The notes: generated from the sequence alone by a model not told the origin. A DNA stretch of 64,000 nt from Caballeronia hypogeia (GCF_001544875.2 NZ_FCOA02000026.1:1-64000), one strand, 5' to 3'; numbered from the stretch's first letter, positions 7,400 through 16,524 are shown. Numbers and translations: made by a program.

Positions 7400-8749
7400 T
7401 TGAAGAACCTCGATATCGCCACGTCCGCGGCGAGCGCCAGCCTGGCCCGCGTCGGACGCTTCCGTTACTGCATCCTCGCGCTGATCTTCTTCGTAACGGT
7501 CCTCAACTACGCGGACCGCGCCACGCTCTCGATCGCGGGCACGTTCGTGTCGAAGGATCTGGGCTTGTCCGCGTCCGCGCTCGGCATCGTGTTTTCGGCG
7601 TTCGGCTGGGCGTACGCGATCGGCCAGATTCCGGGCGGATGGCTGCTCGACCGATACGGCGCGAAACGCGTGTACGGCGCGAGTATCGCTCTCTGGTCGA
7701 TCTTCACGCTGAGTCAGGGCTCGGTGTCGGTATTCTCGACGGCAGCCTCCGCGACGGCCGCGCTCTTCGTCATGCGCTTCATGCTCGGGCTCGTCGAATC
7801 GCCGGCGTTTCCGGCCAACGCCCGCGTCGTGGCGACGTGGTTTCCGACCAACGAGCGCGGCACCGCGAGCGCGCTGTTCAACTCGGCGCAATATCTCGCG
7901 GTGGTGCTCTTCACGCCCCTGATGGCGTGGCTCACGCATGCGCTCGGCTGGCATCATGTGTTCTTCTTCATGGGCGGCCTGGGCATCGTTGTCGCGGTAG
8001 TGTGGTTCGCCGTGATGGACGATCCGAAGTCGCACAAACGCATGAGCCGGGCCGAATACGACTACATCGCGGGCAATGGCGCGCTCGTCAGTCTCGATGC
8101 GAGTGTCGCGACCACACGGCGCCGCTTCACGCGCCGCGAAATATCGACGCTGTTCACGAGCCGCATGCTGTGGTCGATCTATATCGGCCAGTACTGCATC
8201 ACGGCGCTCACATACTTCTTCATCACCTGGTTCCCGATCTATCTGATCAAGGAGCGCGGCATGAACGTGATGACCGTCGGCTTCGTCGCCGCGCTGCCCG
8301 CCATCTGCGGATTTTCAGGCGGCATTCTCGGCGGTCTGCTGTCGGACTTTCTGATTCGTCGCGGTGTGTCGATGTCGCTCGCACGCAAGACGCCGTTCAT
8401 GCTCGGCATGCTGCTCGCGACCGCGATCATGGCCGCGCCGTTCGCGACGACCAATACGGCGATTGTCGTCATCATGTCGCTGGCATTCTTCGGCAAGGGG
8501 CTTGCCGCGATCGGCTGGGCCGTGCTTTCGGATGTCGCCCCACGTGAAATGACGGGGCTCTCGGGCGGCGTGTTCAACGGCATCGGCAACACGGCGGGCA
8601 TCGTCACGCCGATCGTCATCGGCTATGTCGTCGCGAGCACGGGCTCTTTTGACCGCGCGCTGTGGTTCGTCGGCGCGCACGGCATTGCAGCGATGTTCGC
8701 GTACGGGCTGCTCGCCGGGCCGTTCAAGCGCATTCAACTCAAAACCTGA
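7400..8749 (+). CDS. MFS transporter, anion:cation symporter family
   Basis: 449 residues from TTG at 7400. This start is preferred over TTG at 7385 because GGAGGAG lies 6 bases before it and inside the longer frame. Twelve membrane segments are expected. The first, ILALIFFVTVLNYADRATLSIAG, with the following loop FGWAYAIGQIPGGWLLDRYGAK, is characteristic of the glucarate/galactonate/hexuronate carriers (GudP, DgoT, ExuT group), as is RFMLGLVESPAFPANARVVATWFP. It probably imports the acid whose oxo form the upstream dehydrogenase handles. Exact substrate cannot be read from sequence. Confidence 0.88.
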   Translation: MKNLDIATSAASASLARVGRFRYCILALIFFVTVLNYADRATLSIAGTFVSKDLGLSASALGIVFSAFGWAYAIGQIPGGWLLDRYGAKRVYGASIALWSIFTLSQGSVSVFSTAASATAALFVMRFMLGLVESPAFPANARVVATWFPTNERGTASALFNSAQYLAVVLFTPLMAWLTHALGWHHVFFFMGGLGIVVAVVWFAVMDDPKSHKRMSRAEYDYIAGNGALVSLDASVATTRRRFTRREISTLFTSRMLWSIYIGQYCITALTYFFITWFPIYLIKERGMNVMTVGFVAALPAICGFSGGILGGLLSDFLIRRGVSMSLARKTPFMLGMLLATAIMAAPFATTNTAIVVIMSLAFFGKGLAAIGWAVLSDVAPREMTGLSGGVFNGIGNTAGIVTPIVIGYVVASTGSFDRALWFVGAHGIAAMFAYGLLAGPFKRIQLKT

Positions 8750-8846
8750 TCGCCGAAGTTGACTATATGGAACCGCCAAAGCCGGCGCAAAGCCGACCGG
8801 CTGGTACAAGCAACCCCGTGAGACAGCACGGCGATGAAAACCAGGA

Positions 8847-9557
8847 TCACTCCGGCGCGCTTTCGACTTCCGCTGCTGACCAGCTTATGCTCGATACGCC
8901 GCGCTCCATGCTCATGCGGCTCGCCATACGTTCGAGCTTCGCCTGATCTTTCGGATGCATGCGCACCGTCGCCGTAACCTTAATTCGGGGAGTCTCTCCG
9001 TCGGTATCCTCACTCGTCAGATTGAGAAAGGACAGGGGCTGCGATTCCATTGCATTCGAGAGCAGCGTACGTATGTGGATTTCATCCTCCTGACGCCCGA
9101 TCACCGTCAGAGCGTATTCGCGCACCAGGTCGGCGCTGGAAACGGGCGTCGCATTTATGACACGGCTCAGCTCGCGCAACAGCGTATTGGTAACGAGAAC
9201 GACGCCCGTGCCTGCGAATGCCGGGCCATAGTGCCCCGTGCCGCAGAGCACGCCGACGGCCGCGGAGCACCAAAGCGTCGCTGCCGTGTTGATGCCCTGG
9301 ATCGACCCCTTGTCACGCATGATGACTCCTCCGCCGAGGAAGCCGACACCCGATACCACATACGCAGCGATCTGGGTCGCCCCAGACTGGCCATTGCCCG
9401 TCAGCATGCCGAGCGTGACGAACAGACACGCACCACTCGTGACGAGCGTGATGGTGCGCAAGCCGGCCGTGCGCTGGCGCAGTTGCCGCTCGAATCCAAT
9501 TGCGACACCGCAAGCGAATGCGGCCAAGAGGCGCAGGGCGAAATCGACGCTCATCGG
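8847..9557 (-). CDS. mgtC: MgtC/SapB-family membrane protein
   Basis: 236 residues from ATG at 9557. GTG at 9602 would add 15 residues that do not fit the family N-terminus. The membrane part shows the family signature FALRLLAAFACGVAIGFERQLRQRTAGLRT and GVGFLGGGVIMRDKGSIQGINTAATLWCSAAVGVL, giving about four to five helices in residues 1-130. It is followed by a cytoplasmic ACT-like C-terminal domain (about 140-236). MgtC proteins are known from intracellular pathogens for survival at low Mg2+ and for inhibiting the F-type ATP synthase. Possible leader elements precede it on the same strand. Confidence 0.88.
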   Translation of the reverse strand, partial: PMSVDFALRLLAAFACGVAIGFERQLRQRTAGLRTITLVTSGACLFVTLGMLTGNGQSGATQIAAYVVSGVGFLGGGVIMRDKGSIQGINTAATLWCSAAVGVLCGTGHYGPAFAGTGVVLVTNTLLRELSRVINATPVSSADLVREYALTVIGRQEDEIHIRTLLSNAMESQPLSFLNLTSEDTDGETPRIKVTATVRMHPKDQAKLERMASRMSMERGVSSISWSAAEVESAPE

Positions 9558-9632
9558 GGCAATGACGAAGCCTGTTGCGAAATAAACCGGCGAGCATCTC
9601 ACGCGCAGATGTCGATGGCGTGAAAACGCGCT

Positions 9633-9782
9633 TCAGGCGCGGCGCAGCAACGCGGCGATCCCACGAAAGAAACGACGGAACGCGCCGACACGCGCTTCGC
9701 GTTCATCGAGATGAAGCAAGGCGTCGTAGTGATTGCGCGATTCGTCGACGCGTGGCAGTTGCGACAGAAGGAGGAAGTTCAT
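9633..9782 (-). CDS. Small basic protein or leader peptide upstream of mgtC
   Basis: 49 codons, ATG at 9782, preceded by GGAGA 6 bases upstream. The product MNFLLLSQLPRVDES... has a hydrophobic start, a charged middle (HLDEREARVGAFRRFF) and an Arg-rich end (IAALLRRA). It ends 30 bases before the GTG at 9602, on the same strand. No family recognised. The ribosome site, the high-GC codon choice and the position directly before mgtC suggest a translated leader or small partner, as known for mgt leaders in enterobacteria. That role is inference. Confidence 0.5.
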   Translation of the reverse strand: MNFLLLSQLPRVDESRNHYDALLHLDEREARVGAFRRFFRGIAALLRRA

Positions 9783-10180
9783 GATGTTCTCCGTGCGCCG
9801 GGCGCGGCGCGTTGCTCCGCAAGCCGGAGCACGGAAGACGCGCCACGGACTTGCGCTAGTTATCCGGGTTGTGCTATGACGACGCGCGTGATCGCGGACC
9901 TATCGGGCTTGTCGGGTCTGTGGGACAACAGTCGCTGTCGGGCATAACGGCTCCTTGTCGGTCAAATGAATACGGACAAACGCGCATGGGCGCGCACATC
10001 CGGCCGGGTATGGGCCAGGAAGCGCGACGGGACGCAGGATGACGGACGCGAGCACGCGTCAGCGCCACACTGGCGTCAACGAATCGGGTACACGAGGGAA
10101 GTTACTGCGGCGCGCACCGTCTGCCTGATGGCTGGACGGCGGCTGGAAGCTCGAGACGAGCGGGAAGCGACGTCCTGCGT
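9783..10180. other. Intergenic leader region of mgtC
   Basis: No gene is supported. The part next to the small ORF can fold: GCTCCG/CGGAGC at 9814-9819/9825-9830, and GGCGCGT/ACGCGCC at 9806-9812/9838-9844. TCCGTG (9790-9795), which overlaps the small ORF ribosome site, has two possible partners at 9830-9835 and 9844-9849. The rest (9850-10180) shows nothing recognisable. Confidence 0.4.
9788..9849 (-). promoter_or_regulatory. Candidate leader RNA structure upstream of the mgtC small ORF
   Basis: In the minus-strand transcript the first arm GGCGCGT can pair with ACGCGCC around an inner hairpin (6-bp stem, 5-base loop). Alternatively TCCGTG can pair with CACGGA, which covers part of the GGAGA ribosome site of the small ORF. 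The two pairings partly compete, which is the geometry of a leader that controls translation. No ligand is implied by sequence. Confidence 0.35.
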
Positions 10181-10762
10181 TCAGGCAGGAAAACAGTTCG
10201 AAGATCGACTACTGCAGGTGTCCGTATCGTCGAGCGCCCGAGCGACGAACTGCGTGACGCTCACGCGAGCACCGCTGTAGTCCGGGCCGGGATTGACACG
10301 GCCCGATTCCTCAGCCGGGTCGTCCGAAGTCGTTGCGGAGAGCGAGGCCGCGATGCAAGGTGAAACGACGTTCCTGGCGCCGGACAGCACCCGGTCGCAC
10401 ACGCGCTCGAAGGCGTGCGCCTTGTCATGCGAGGAAAGGAGTCCCGCAGCGCCGTTACGTTGAATCTGCGCGAGCGCGACCGCGCGAGTTTCGTCCGTGA
10501 GCGCAATGACGGGCGTCTCGGGATACGCGTGGCGCAATTCGCGCAGGAGAGCGAAGTCATCCGCGCTTGCTGCTTCCACGCTGCAACCCAGGACGATCAG
10601 ATCGCACCCGGCGCTGCTCAGGCACGCGAGCAACTGTTGCGCGTTGCGCGCGCACGACAGCACCCTGAAACGCGCATCCGATTCGAGCCAGCTTTGCAGG
10701 CCGCGGAGTACGACGGGGCGATCGTCCGCGACGGCGATGGTGATCTTGTTGTCGTGCGTCAT
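10181..10762 (-). CDS. Degenerate response-regulator receiver protein without output domain
   Basis: 193 residues from ATG at 10762. Residues 6-125 follow the RcsB/NarL-type receiver fold: ITIAVADDRPVVLRGLQSWL, then CDLIVLGCSVEAAS, then TPVIALTDETR and NGAAGLLSS. The acidic pair (ADD) is present. The phosphoacceptor Asp expected in the 'DLIVxD' strand is replaced by Gly (VLGCS), and the Lys before the last loop is Ser. After about residue 130 the sequence is low-complexity and ends without a LuxR-type helix-turn-helix. It is therefore a pseudo-receiver, either a regulator acting by protein contact or a decaying gene. It is upstream of, and on the same strand as, the mgtC locus. Confidence 0.6.
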   Translation of the reverse strand: MTHDNKITIAVADDRPVVLRGLQSWLESDARFRVLSCARNAQQLLACLSSAGCDLIVLGCSVEAASADDFALLRELRHAYPETPVIALTDETRAVALAQIQRNGAAGLLSSHDKAHAFERVCDRVLSGARNVVSPCIAASLSATTSDDPAEESGRVNPGPDYSGARVSVTQFVARALDDTDTCSSRSSNCFPA

Positions 10763-10953
10763 GATGTTCGCATGCGGCGGAATCGCGCACGTTAGCAAAT
10801 CGAAAACGTAGACGCCGCGCTGCACAACAAAATTTGTCCAATCTGCTGTCGATTTGCGCAGTTACCGTTCGTCATGGCAAGCAGGGGCGCGAGGAATCGC
10901 CGGATGATCCTCGCTTCCGCGTTCCGCATATCACTGACAACCGGAGACATCCG

Positions 10954-11613
10954 ATGAGCCTGCAACTCTACGCACACCCGTTTTCCTCATACTGTCAGAA
11001 GGCGCTGGTCGCGCTTTACGAGAACGCCACGCCGTTCGAGTGGCGCGCGCTGACGCCCGAGACGCCGGACGCCATGCGCGAACTCATCGAAATCTGGCCG
11101 ATGAAACGCTTCCCCGTGCTCGTCGACGATGGCCGGCCGGTGATGGAGGCGACGGTGATCGTCGAATATCTGGGGCTGTATCACCCGGGTCCGGTGCGCC
11201 TCGTCCCCGAGGATCCGCGCGCCGCGCTCGAAGTCCGCTGGATGGACCGCTTCTTCGACAACTATCTGTCGACGCCGCAGCAGAAGATCGTGTTCGACGC
11301 GATGCGCAATCCGAACGAACGCGACGCCCGCGGTGTCGCCGACGCCCGCGCGATGCTCGACACCTCGTACGCGTTCCTCGAGCGCAAGATGGCCACGCGC
11401 GAATGGGCGGCAGGCGACACCTTCAGTCTCGCCGATTGCGGCGCCGCGCCGTTTCTGTTCTATGCCGACTGGACGCATCGCATCGGCGACGCGTATCCGA
11501 ACGTGCTCGCGTATCGCAAGCGTCTGCTCGCGCGGCCATCGTTCGCGCGCGCCGTCGACGAGGCGCGGCCTTACCGGTCGCTCTTTCCGCTGGGCGCGCC
11601 CGATCGCGACTGA
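10954..11613 (+). CDS. Glutathione S-transferase family protein
   Basis: 219 residues. The N-terminal thioredoxin-like domain reads LYAHPFSSYCQKALVALYENATPFEW, with Ser/Tyr/Cys candidates for the glutathione-activating residue at about 10-13, the cis-Pro loop KRFPVLVDDG and the Glu of PVMEATVIVEYL. The C-terminal helical domain includes the N-capping motif FSLADCGAAPFLFYADW. GGAGA precedes the ATG by 7 bases. A 7-bp hairpin (10889-10914) lies in its leader. It is followed after 28 bases by the DUF899 gene, so the two are likely co-transcribed and both handle thiol chemistry, by inference. Confidence 0.88.
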   Translation: MSLQLYAHPFSSYCQKALVALYENATPFEWRALTPETPDAMRELIEIWPMKRFPVLVDDGRPVMEATVIVEYLGLYHPGPVRLVPEDPRAALEVRWMDRFFDNYLSTPQQKIVFDAMRNPNERDARGVADARAMLDTSYAFLERKMATREWAAGDTFSLADCGAAPFLFYADWTHRIGDAYPNVLAYRKRLLARPSFARAVDEARPYRSLFPLGAPDRD

Positions 11614-11641
11614 CCTTCCTTCATCGACGAGGAGACGACTC

Positions 11642-12358
11642 ATGACGTCTGCATCGAACACCGTTCCCGCCGCGGAACTCGCGCAACGCGCCACCATGAC
11701 CTTTCCGAACGAAAGCGCCGAATATCGTCAGGCGCGCATCGCGCTGCTGGCCGAAGAGATCGAGTTGCGGCGGCACATCGAGCGCGTCGCGCGGATGCGG
11801 CGCGCGTTGCCGCCCGGCGGTGAAGTGACGGGTGACTATCGTTTCGAAGGTGAACGCGGCGCGGTCGATTTCGCCGGCCTGTTCGGCGACAAGGACACGC
11901 TCGTCACGTATAGCTACATGTTCGGGCCGCAACGCGAGCGGCCGTGTCCGATGTGCACGTCGCTGCTGTCGGCGTGGGAGGGCGAGGCGCGCGATATCGA
12001 ACAGCGCGTGGCGCTGGCAGTGATCGCGCGCTCGCCGCTCGCGCGGCTCGTGGCGTTCAAGCAGGAACGCGGCTGGCGCGATCTGCGGCTCTTTTCGGAC
12101 ACGAGCGGCGAGTTCAGCCGCGACTATCACGCGATCTCGAAGGAAGGCGGCGACGAGCCCGCGCTCAACGTATTCACGAAGCGCGACGGCGTAATCCGGC
12201 ATTTCTGGAGTGGCGAAATGGATTTCGCGACGGCCGATCCCGGCGAGGATCCGCGTGGCGCGCCCGACCCGATGCCGCTCTGGACCGTGCTCGACATGAC
12301 GCCCGAGGGACGTGGCACGGACTGGTATCCGAAGCTTGACTACGGTCCGCGAAGCTGA
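11642..12358 (+). CDS. DUF899 thioredoxin-fold protein
   Basis: 238 residues. It fits the DUF899 family: VTYSYMFGPQRERPCPMCTSLLSAWEG with a Cys102-x-x-Cys105 pair at the position of a thioredoxin-like active site. It continues with SPLARLVAFKQERGWRDLRLFSDTSGEFSRDYH and the acidic C-terminal half ending TDWYPKLDYG. The reaction is not known; the Cys pair suggests a thiol-disulfide or peroxide role. GACGAGGAGACGACTC supplies the ribosome site. It shares a direction and short gap with the GST gene. Confidence 0.85.
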   Translation: MTSASNTVPAAELAQRATMTFPNESAEYRQARIALLAEEIELRRHIERVARMRRALPPGGEVTGDYRFEGERGAVDFAGLFGDKDTLVTYSYMFGPQRERPCPMCTSLLSAWEGEARDIEQRVALAVIARSPLARLVAFKQERGWRDLRLFSDTSGEFSRDYHAISKEGGDEPALNVFTKRDGVIRHFWSGEMDFATADPGEDPRGAPDPMPLWTVLDMTPEGRGTDWYPKLDYGPRS

Positions 12359-12373
12359 GCGTGTCACACAAAA

Positions 12374-12390
12374 CCACCCTTTCCCGGTGG
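12374..12390. promoter_or_regulatory. Short dyad between DUF899 and racemase genes
   Basis: CCACC (12374-12378) and GGTGG (12386-12390) are separated by 7 bases and sit 56 bases before the racemase start. It could be a weak terminator hairpin for the upstream pair or an operator. No T-run follows. Confidence 0.25.
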
Positions 12391-12445
12391 GTCCGGCCAC
12401 TCCGTTCAGCATTATCGTGTCCAGTCAAACGACAGGAGACACAGA

Positions 12446-13600
12446 ATGGGAGTGCTGAGCGGAATTCGTGTGCTGGAATTCGAAGCGATCGGACCGGGCC
12501 CGTTCGGCGCGATGCTGCTCGCCGACATGGGCGCGGACGTGCTGCGCATCGACCGTCCCGTCGCGGCCGACGACCTCGGCCCGAAGCAGGCGGGCAAGCG
12601 CTTCGATCTGACCGGACGCGGCCGTCGCTCGGTGACGCTGGATCTCAAGCAGCCGCGAGCCGTCGAAGCCGCGCTGGATCTCATGTCGCGCGCGGATGTC
12701 GTGATCGAAGGATTCAGGCCGGGCATCATGGAGCGCCTCGGGCTCGGTCCCGACGCCGCGCTCGCGCGCAACCCGAAACTCGTGTACGGCCGCATGACCG
12801 GCTTGGGGCAGACCGGCCCGTTCGCGGCGCGCGCCGGCCATGACCTGAACTACATCGCGCTTTCCGGTGTGCTGTCCGGCATCGGCCGCGCGGGCGAGGC
12901 GCCGGTTCCGCCGCTCAATCTCGTCGGCGACTATGGCGGCGGCGGCATGCTGCTCGCGCTGGGCGTCGTGGCGGCGCTGTGTCACGTGCAGCGCGGCGGT
13001 GACGGTCAGGTCGTCGATGCCGCGATGACCGAAGGCGCGGCGCAGCTCGCGTCGATCGTCTGGGGGCAAATCGCCGCGGGCAACTGGCGCGAAACCCGCG
13101 AAAGCAATCTGCTCGACGGCGGCACGCCGTGGTACGACAGCTATCGCACGCAGGACGGCCAGTACATGGCGGTCGGCGCGGTGGAAGGGCGTTTCTACGC
13201 CGAACTGCTCGAGAAACTGGGCCTTGCCGCCGCTAATCTGCCGAATCAACACGATCGCCATGGCTGGCCGCAACTGCGCGAGCGTTTCGCGGCGGCGTTC
13301 GCGACGCGCACCCGCGACGAATGGTGCCGCATCTTCGAAGGCAGCGACGCCTGCGTCGCGCCGGTCCTGAGCTTTTCCGAGGCGCCGGCGCATCCGCATC
13401 ACGTTGCGCGCGGCAGCTTCGTCGAAGTCGAGGGTGCGGTGGTGCCGGCGCCGGCACCGCGTTTCTCTGCGACGCCTTCCGCGGTGGGCGCGCGCGCGCC
13501 GGGTCGCGGCGAACATGGCCTGGCCGCGCTCGCGGACTGGGGCTTCGGCGAGCCGGACGTCGCTCGCATGCGCGCGTGCGGTCTGGGCTTCGAAGCCTGA
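12446..13600 (+). CDS. Alpha-methylacyl-CoA racemase (CaiB/BaiF family)
   Basis: 384 residues. The enzyme epimerises 2-methylacyl-CoA thioesters so that the S form can enter beta-oxidation. Three residues match the acid/base and supporting set of the characterised Mycobacterium enzyme (His126, Asp156, Glu241) with one constant offset of six: His132 in GHDLNYIALSGVL, Asp162 in LNLVGDYGGGGM and Glu247 in AVGAVEGRFY. This makes racemase more likely than formyl- or carnitine-type CoA transferase. AGGAGAC precedes the ATG. It is the first gene of the acyl-CoA block and directly precedes the MalT-like regulator. Its presence implies a methyl-branched substrate. Confidence 0.88.
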   Translation: MGVLSGIRVLEFEAIGPGPFGAMLLADMGADVLRIDRPVAADDLGPKQAGKRFDLTGRGRRSVTLDLKQPRAVEAALDLMSRADVVIEGFRPGIMERLGLGPDAALARNPKLVYGRMTGLGQTGPFAARAGHDLNYIALSGVLSGIGRAGEAPVPPLNLVGDYGGGGMLLALGVVAALCHVQRGGDGQVVDAAMTEGAAQLASIVWGQIAAGNWRETRESNLLDGGTPWYDSYRTQDGQYMAVGAVEGRFYAELLEKLGLAAANLPNQHDRHGWPQLRERFAAAFATRTRDEWCRIFEGSDACVAPVLSFSEAPAHPHHVARGSFVEVEGAVVPAPAPRFSATPSAVGARAPGRGEHGLAALADWGFGEPDVARMRACGLGFEA

Positions 13601-13713
13601 ATAGCCGTAAGTCCCCGCTTGCGGAATCGGTCCGCATGCGAGAAGGTATGGGATTTTCGTCGCGATGAAAGCTCGCAGCCTCGTCGTGAAAAATCAGGAG
13701 GCGGAGCTCCGGT

Positions 13714-16509
13714 ATGTCATCGAGTCCTGAACAATCGTCTGAAGGCCTGGACGCGGCAGCGCTCAAGCCGCTCGTCAGCAGCAAGCTGGCGGTGCCGTGC
13801 AGCACCCGGCGCATCGCGGCGCGCGAGCGTCTGCTCTCGCGCATGCTCGCTGAGCGCCGTCGCCGTTGCTTCGTACTCCAGAGTCCGGCCGGCTACGGCA
13901 AGACCACGACGCTCGTCGCGTGGTGCCGCGCGCTCGCGCCGTTCGGCTACGACGTCGCGTGGCTCTCGCTCGACGCCGCCGACAACGAACCGAGCGTCTG
14001 GCTCGACTATCTGCTCGCGAGCGTCGCAAGAGTCGAGCCGGCCATCGCCCGCGACGCCGTTCTGCTGCAGGGCCTGGGGCGCGGCCAGGAGGACATGGAG
14101 CGGGCGATCATCGCGTTGTTGCGGGGCATCGTCGAGCATCGGCGCGAGCTGGTGATCGCGCTCGACGATCTGCACTGCCTCACCGATGCACGCATCCTCG
14201 AAGCGCTGCAATGGCTGCTCGACTACGCGCCGGACAACCTGCATGTCGCGTTCGCGTCGCGCGGTCCGATTCCGCTTTCTATGGATCGCCTGCGCGCGCA
14301 GGATCAGACGATCGAACTGAACCTGAGCGACCTGCGCTTTTCAGCGGACGAAGCGGAGAGATTTCTCAAGGCGCAACTCGGCGAAGTCGATGCCGCGAGC
14401 GCGCGGCGTCTGAACGATCTCACGGACGGCTGGGTCTCCGGCCTGCAACTCTTCTCGCTCGGTCTGAAGAAGAAGCGCCGCGCGCCCACATCCGGCGCGA
14501 TCGACCTCACGATTCAGGAACAGGTGCGCGACGCGCGCACTTTCGCGCTGTATTTCGAGCGCGAGGTCCTGTCGAAGCTCGCGCCCGCCGAACTCGACCT
14601 GCTCACGCGCGCGGCGGCGTGCGACCGTTTTTGCGCTTCGCTGTGCACGGCGCTCTTCGAGCGGAACGAAACCGATCACGCGCGCACCGCGCAACTGCTC
14701 ACGCGCCTGGAAAACGACGATCTCTTCATCGCGCCGCTCAATGCGACCGGGCACGAAATCTGGTATCGGCTGCATCCGCTGTTGCGTCATACCCTGCTCG
14801 AACGGTTCGAAAGCTGGAGCGACGGCACGCGCCGCGAAGTCCATGCGCGCGCGCGCCAGTGGTTTCTCGCGCACGGACATCTCGGCGAGGCGGTGCATCA
14901 CGCGCTGAAGGCGGGCGAGCCCGCGCGCGCGGCCGCGTTGATCGAAGAATGCGCGCAGTCGCTCTTTCTGAACGGGCAAATGCGCACGCTCGCGTCGCTG
15001 GTGCGGCAACTGCCGCTCGCTCAGGTGCAATCGAGCCTGAACCTGCGGATCTGGATGGCGCGGCAGCAGCTTTTCCACATGGAATCCGAAGCATGCGCGG
15101 CGAGCCTCGACGCGCTCGACGCCGACCTGCCCGCGCAGGCGGCGGCGGACCGTTTCAAGGTGCTGGTGTTGCGCGTGGCGCTCGCGATCCAGCGTGACGA
15201 CGCGAGCGCGGCGGCCGCGCTGCTCTCGAAGCTGCTCGACCCGCCGCCATCGGCCGATGCGGTCACGGTCGCCGGATGCCACAACGTGCTGTCATGGATC
15301 CACATGCAGCGCGGCGAATTCGAGCAGGCGCGCGAGATCCAGCAGGCTCACGGCCACGGCACGGGCGGTGGCGCGGCATTGATCGGCACGGCGGCGGGCA
15401 CGCTGATGGGCCGCTGCTTCATCGGCCTGAGCTACGCGCTCGAAGGCCAGATGAATCAGGCGGAGCGCGTCTACCGCTCGGTGCTGCGCGAGGCCGAGCG
15501 GCACGGGCGCTCGTGCAATCAGCCGGCGTGCGTCGCGGCGGCGTTGCTGGGCGAAGTGCTGTATGAACAGAATCAGGCCGATGCCGCGCGCGAACTGCTC
15601 GAGCGCCGCGCGGACATGATCGAACGCGTGGCCGTCGCCGATGTCGTGCTGCGCGGCATGCTGGTGCTCGCGGGCGCGCGCTGGGCGGCGGGGCATCGGC
15701 TGGAAGCGTTCGCGTGGCTGGAGCGTCTCGAGGACTACGGCGTGTCGGCGGCGCTGCCCCGCGTGCTCGGCGCGAGTCTCGCGGCACAGGTGTTCCGGCG
15801 TCTCTCGAACGACGAATTCAGCGTGGCACAGGCGTGTCTCGAACGTCTGCGGGCGCTCGCGGATGCGACGCCCGCGCCCGACACGCCGATCTTCGACGGC
15901 TTGCGCTTCGCCGAGCGTTCGGCTGCGATACGCGTGCATATCGCGACGGGAGATTTCGAGCCGGCGGCACTCGCGCTGGACGAGACGATTGCCTGGTGCG
16001 AGACGCATCGGCGGCAGGGATACGTCGCCAAACTGCGTCTGCAACGCGCCGTCGTCGACATGCGCATGGGCCGCGCATCGGCTGCGCGGGCGAACGTGGT
16101 GGCGGCGCTCGGCATCGGGCACCGGCTCGGGCTGATGCGCAGCATGCTCGACGCCGATCCGTCCGTGCTCGATCTCATTGGTGGGATGGCTCGCGAGGAA
16201 GCCTTCGATCCGGTGCTGACGTTCTACGTCGAACGGCTGCAGAGCGCGCAGCCGCGACCGCCGCACGTCACGCCCGCGCAAAGCACGAGCACGGCGCGGC
16301 GGCGCGCGGCCGGCGACGGCATCAAGGCGCTGAGCGAGCGTGAAGTCGAAGTGGTGAGGCTGCTGGGCGAGGCGCTCTCGACCAAGAAGATTGCGCGCAC
16401 GCTCGGGCTTTCGCCGGAGACGGTCAAGTGGCACCTCACCAACATCTACGCGAAGCTGGGCGTGAGCGGGCGCGATGAAGCCGTGGAGCGCATGCGCGAT
16501 CTCGCCTGA
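13714..16509 (+). CDS. MalT-like (LAL) ATP-binding LuxR-family regulator
   Basis: 931 residues. The STAND-type nucleotide-binding domain has its P-loop at about 57-66 (SPAGYGKTTT) and a Walker B strand ELVIALDDLHCL at about 148-159. It is followed by a winged-helix region and a long helical repeat sensor domain of about 450 residues rich in Ala/Leu/Arg. The C-terminal LuxR helix-turn-helix (about 873-931) reads LSEREVEVVRLLGEALSTKKIARTLGLSPETVKWHL. Related regulators (MalT, AlkS, AcoK) switch on catabolic operons when bound to ATP and an inducer. Its place between the racemase and the divergent acyl-CoA genes makes it the probable activator of both. Confidence 0.9.
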   Translation: MSSSPEQSSEGLDAAALKPLVSSKLAVPCSTRRIAARERLLSRMLAERRRRCFVLQSPAGYGKTTTLVAWCRALAPFGYDVAWLSLDAADNEPSVWLDYLLASVARVEPAIARDAVLLQGLGRGQEDMERAIIALLRGIVEHRRELVIALDDLHCLTDARILEALQWLLDYAPDNLHVAFASRGPIPLSMDRLRAQDQTIELNLSDLRFSADEAERFLKAQLGEVDAASARRLNDLTDGWVSGLQLFSLGLKKKRRAPTSGAIDLTIQEQVRDARTFALYFEREVLSKLAPAELDLLTRAAACDRFCASLCTALFERNETDHARTAQLLTRLENDDLFIAPLNATGHEIWYRLHPLLRHTLLERFESWSDGTRREVHARARQWFLAHGHLGEAVHHALKAGEPARAAALIEECAQSLFLNGQMRTLASLVRQLPLAQVQSSLNLRIWMARQQLFHMESEACAASLDALDADLPAQAAADRFKVLVLRVALAIQRDDASAAAALLSKLLDPPPSADAVTVAGCHNVLSWIHMQRGEFEQAREIQQAHGHGTGGGAALIGTAAGTLMGRCFIGLSYALEGQMNQAERVYRSVLREAERHGRSCNQPACVAAALLGEVLYEQNQADAARELLERRADMIERVAVADVVLRGMLVLAGARWAAGHRLEAFAWLERLEDYGVSAALPRVLGASLAAQVFRRLSNDEFSVAQACLERLRALADATPAPDTPIFDGLRFAERSAAIRVHIATGDFEPAALALDETIAWCETHRRQGYVAKLRLQRAVVDMRMGRASAARANVVAALGIGHRLGLMRSMLDADPSVLDLIGGMAREEAFDPVLTFYVERLQSAQPRPPHVTPAQSTSTARRRAAGDGIKALSEREVEVVRLLGEALSTKKIARTLGLSPETVKWHLTNIYAKLGVSGRDEAVERMRDLA

Positions 16510-16524
16510 TTCACGCCCTGGCCC

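Noticed and set aside
8750-8846. AGCCGG/CCGGCT dyad between convergent MFS and mgtC genes as a terminator.
   Set aside because: Only a 6-bp stem with an 11-base loop and no T-run on either strand.
12446-13600. Annotation as formyl-CoA or carnitine CoA-transferase.
   Set aside because: The His132/Asp162/Glu247 set matches the racemase branch with constant offset; transferases use a catalytic Asp in a different context.
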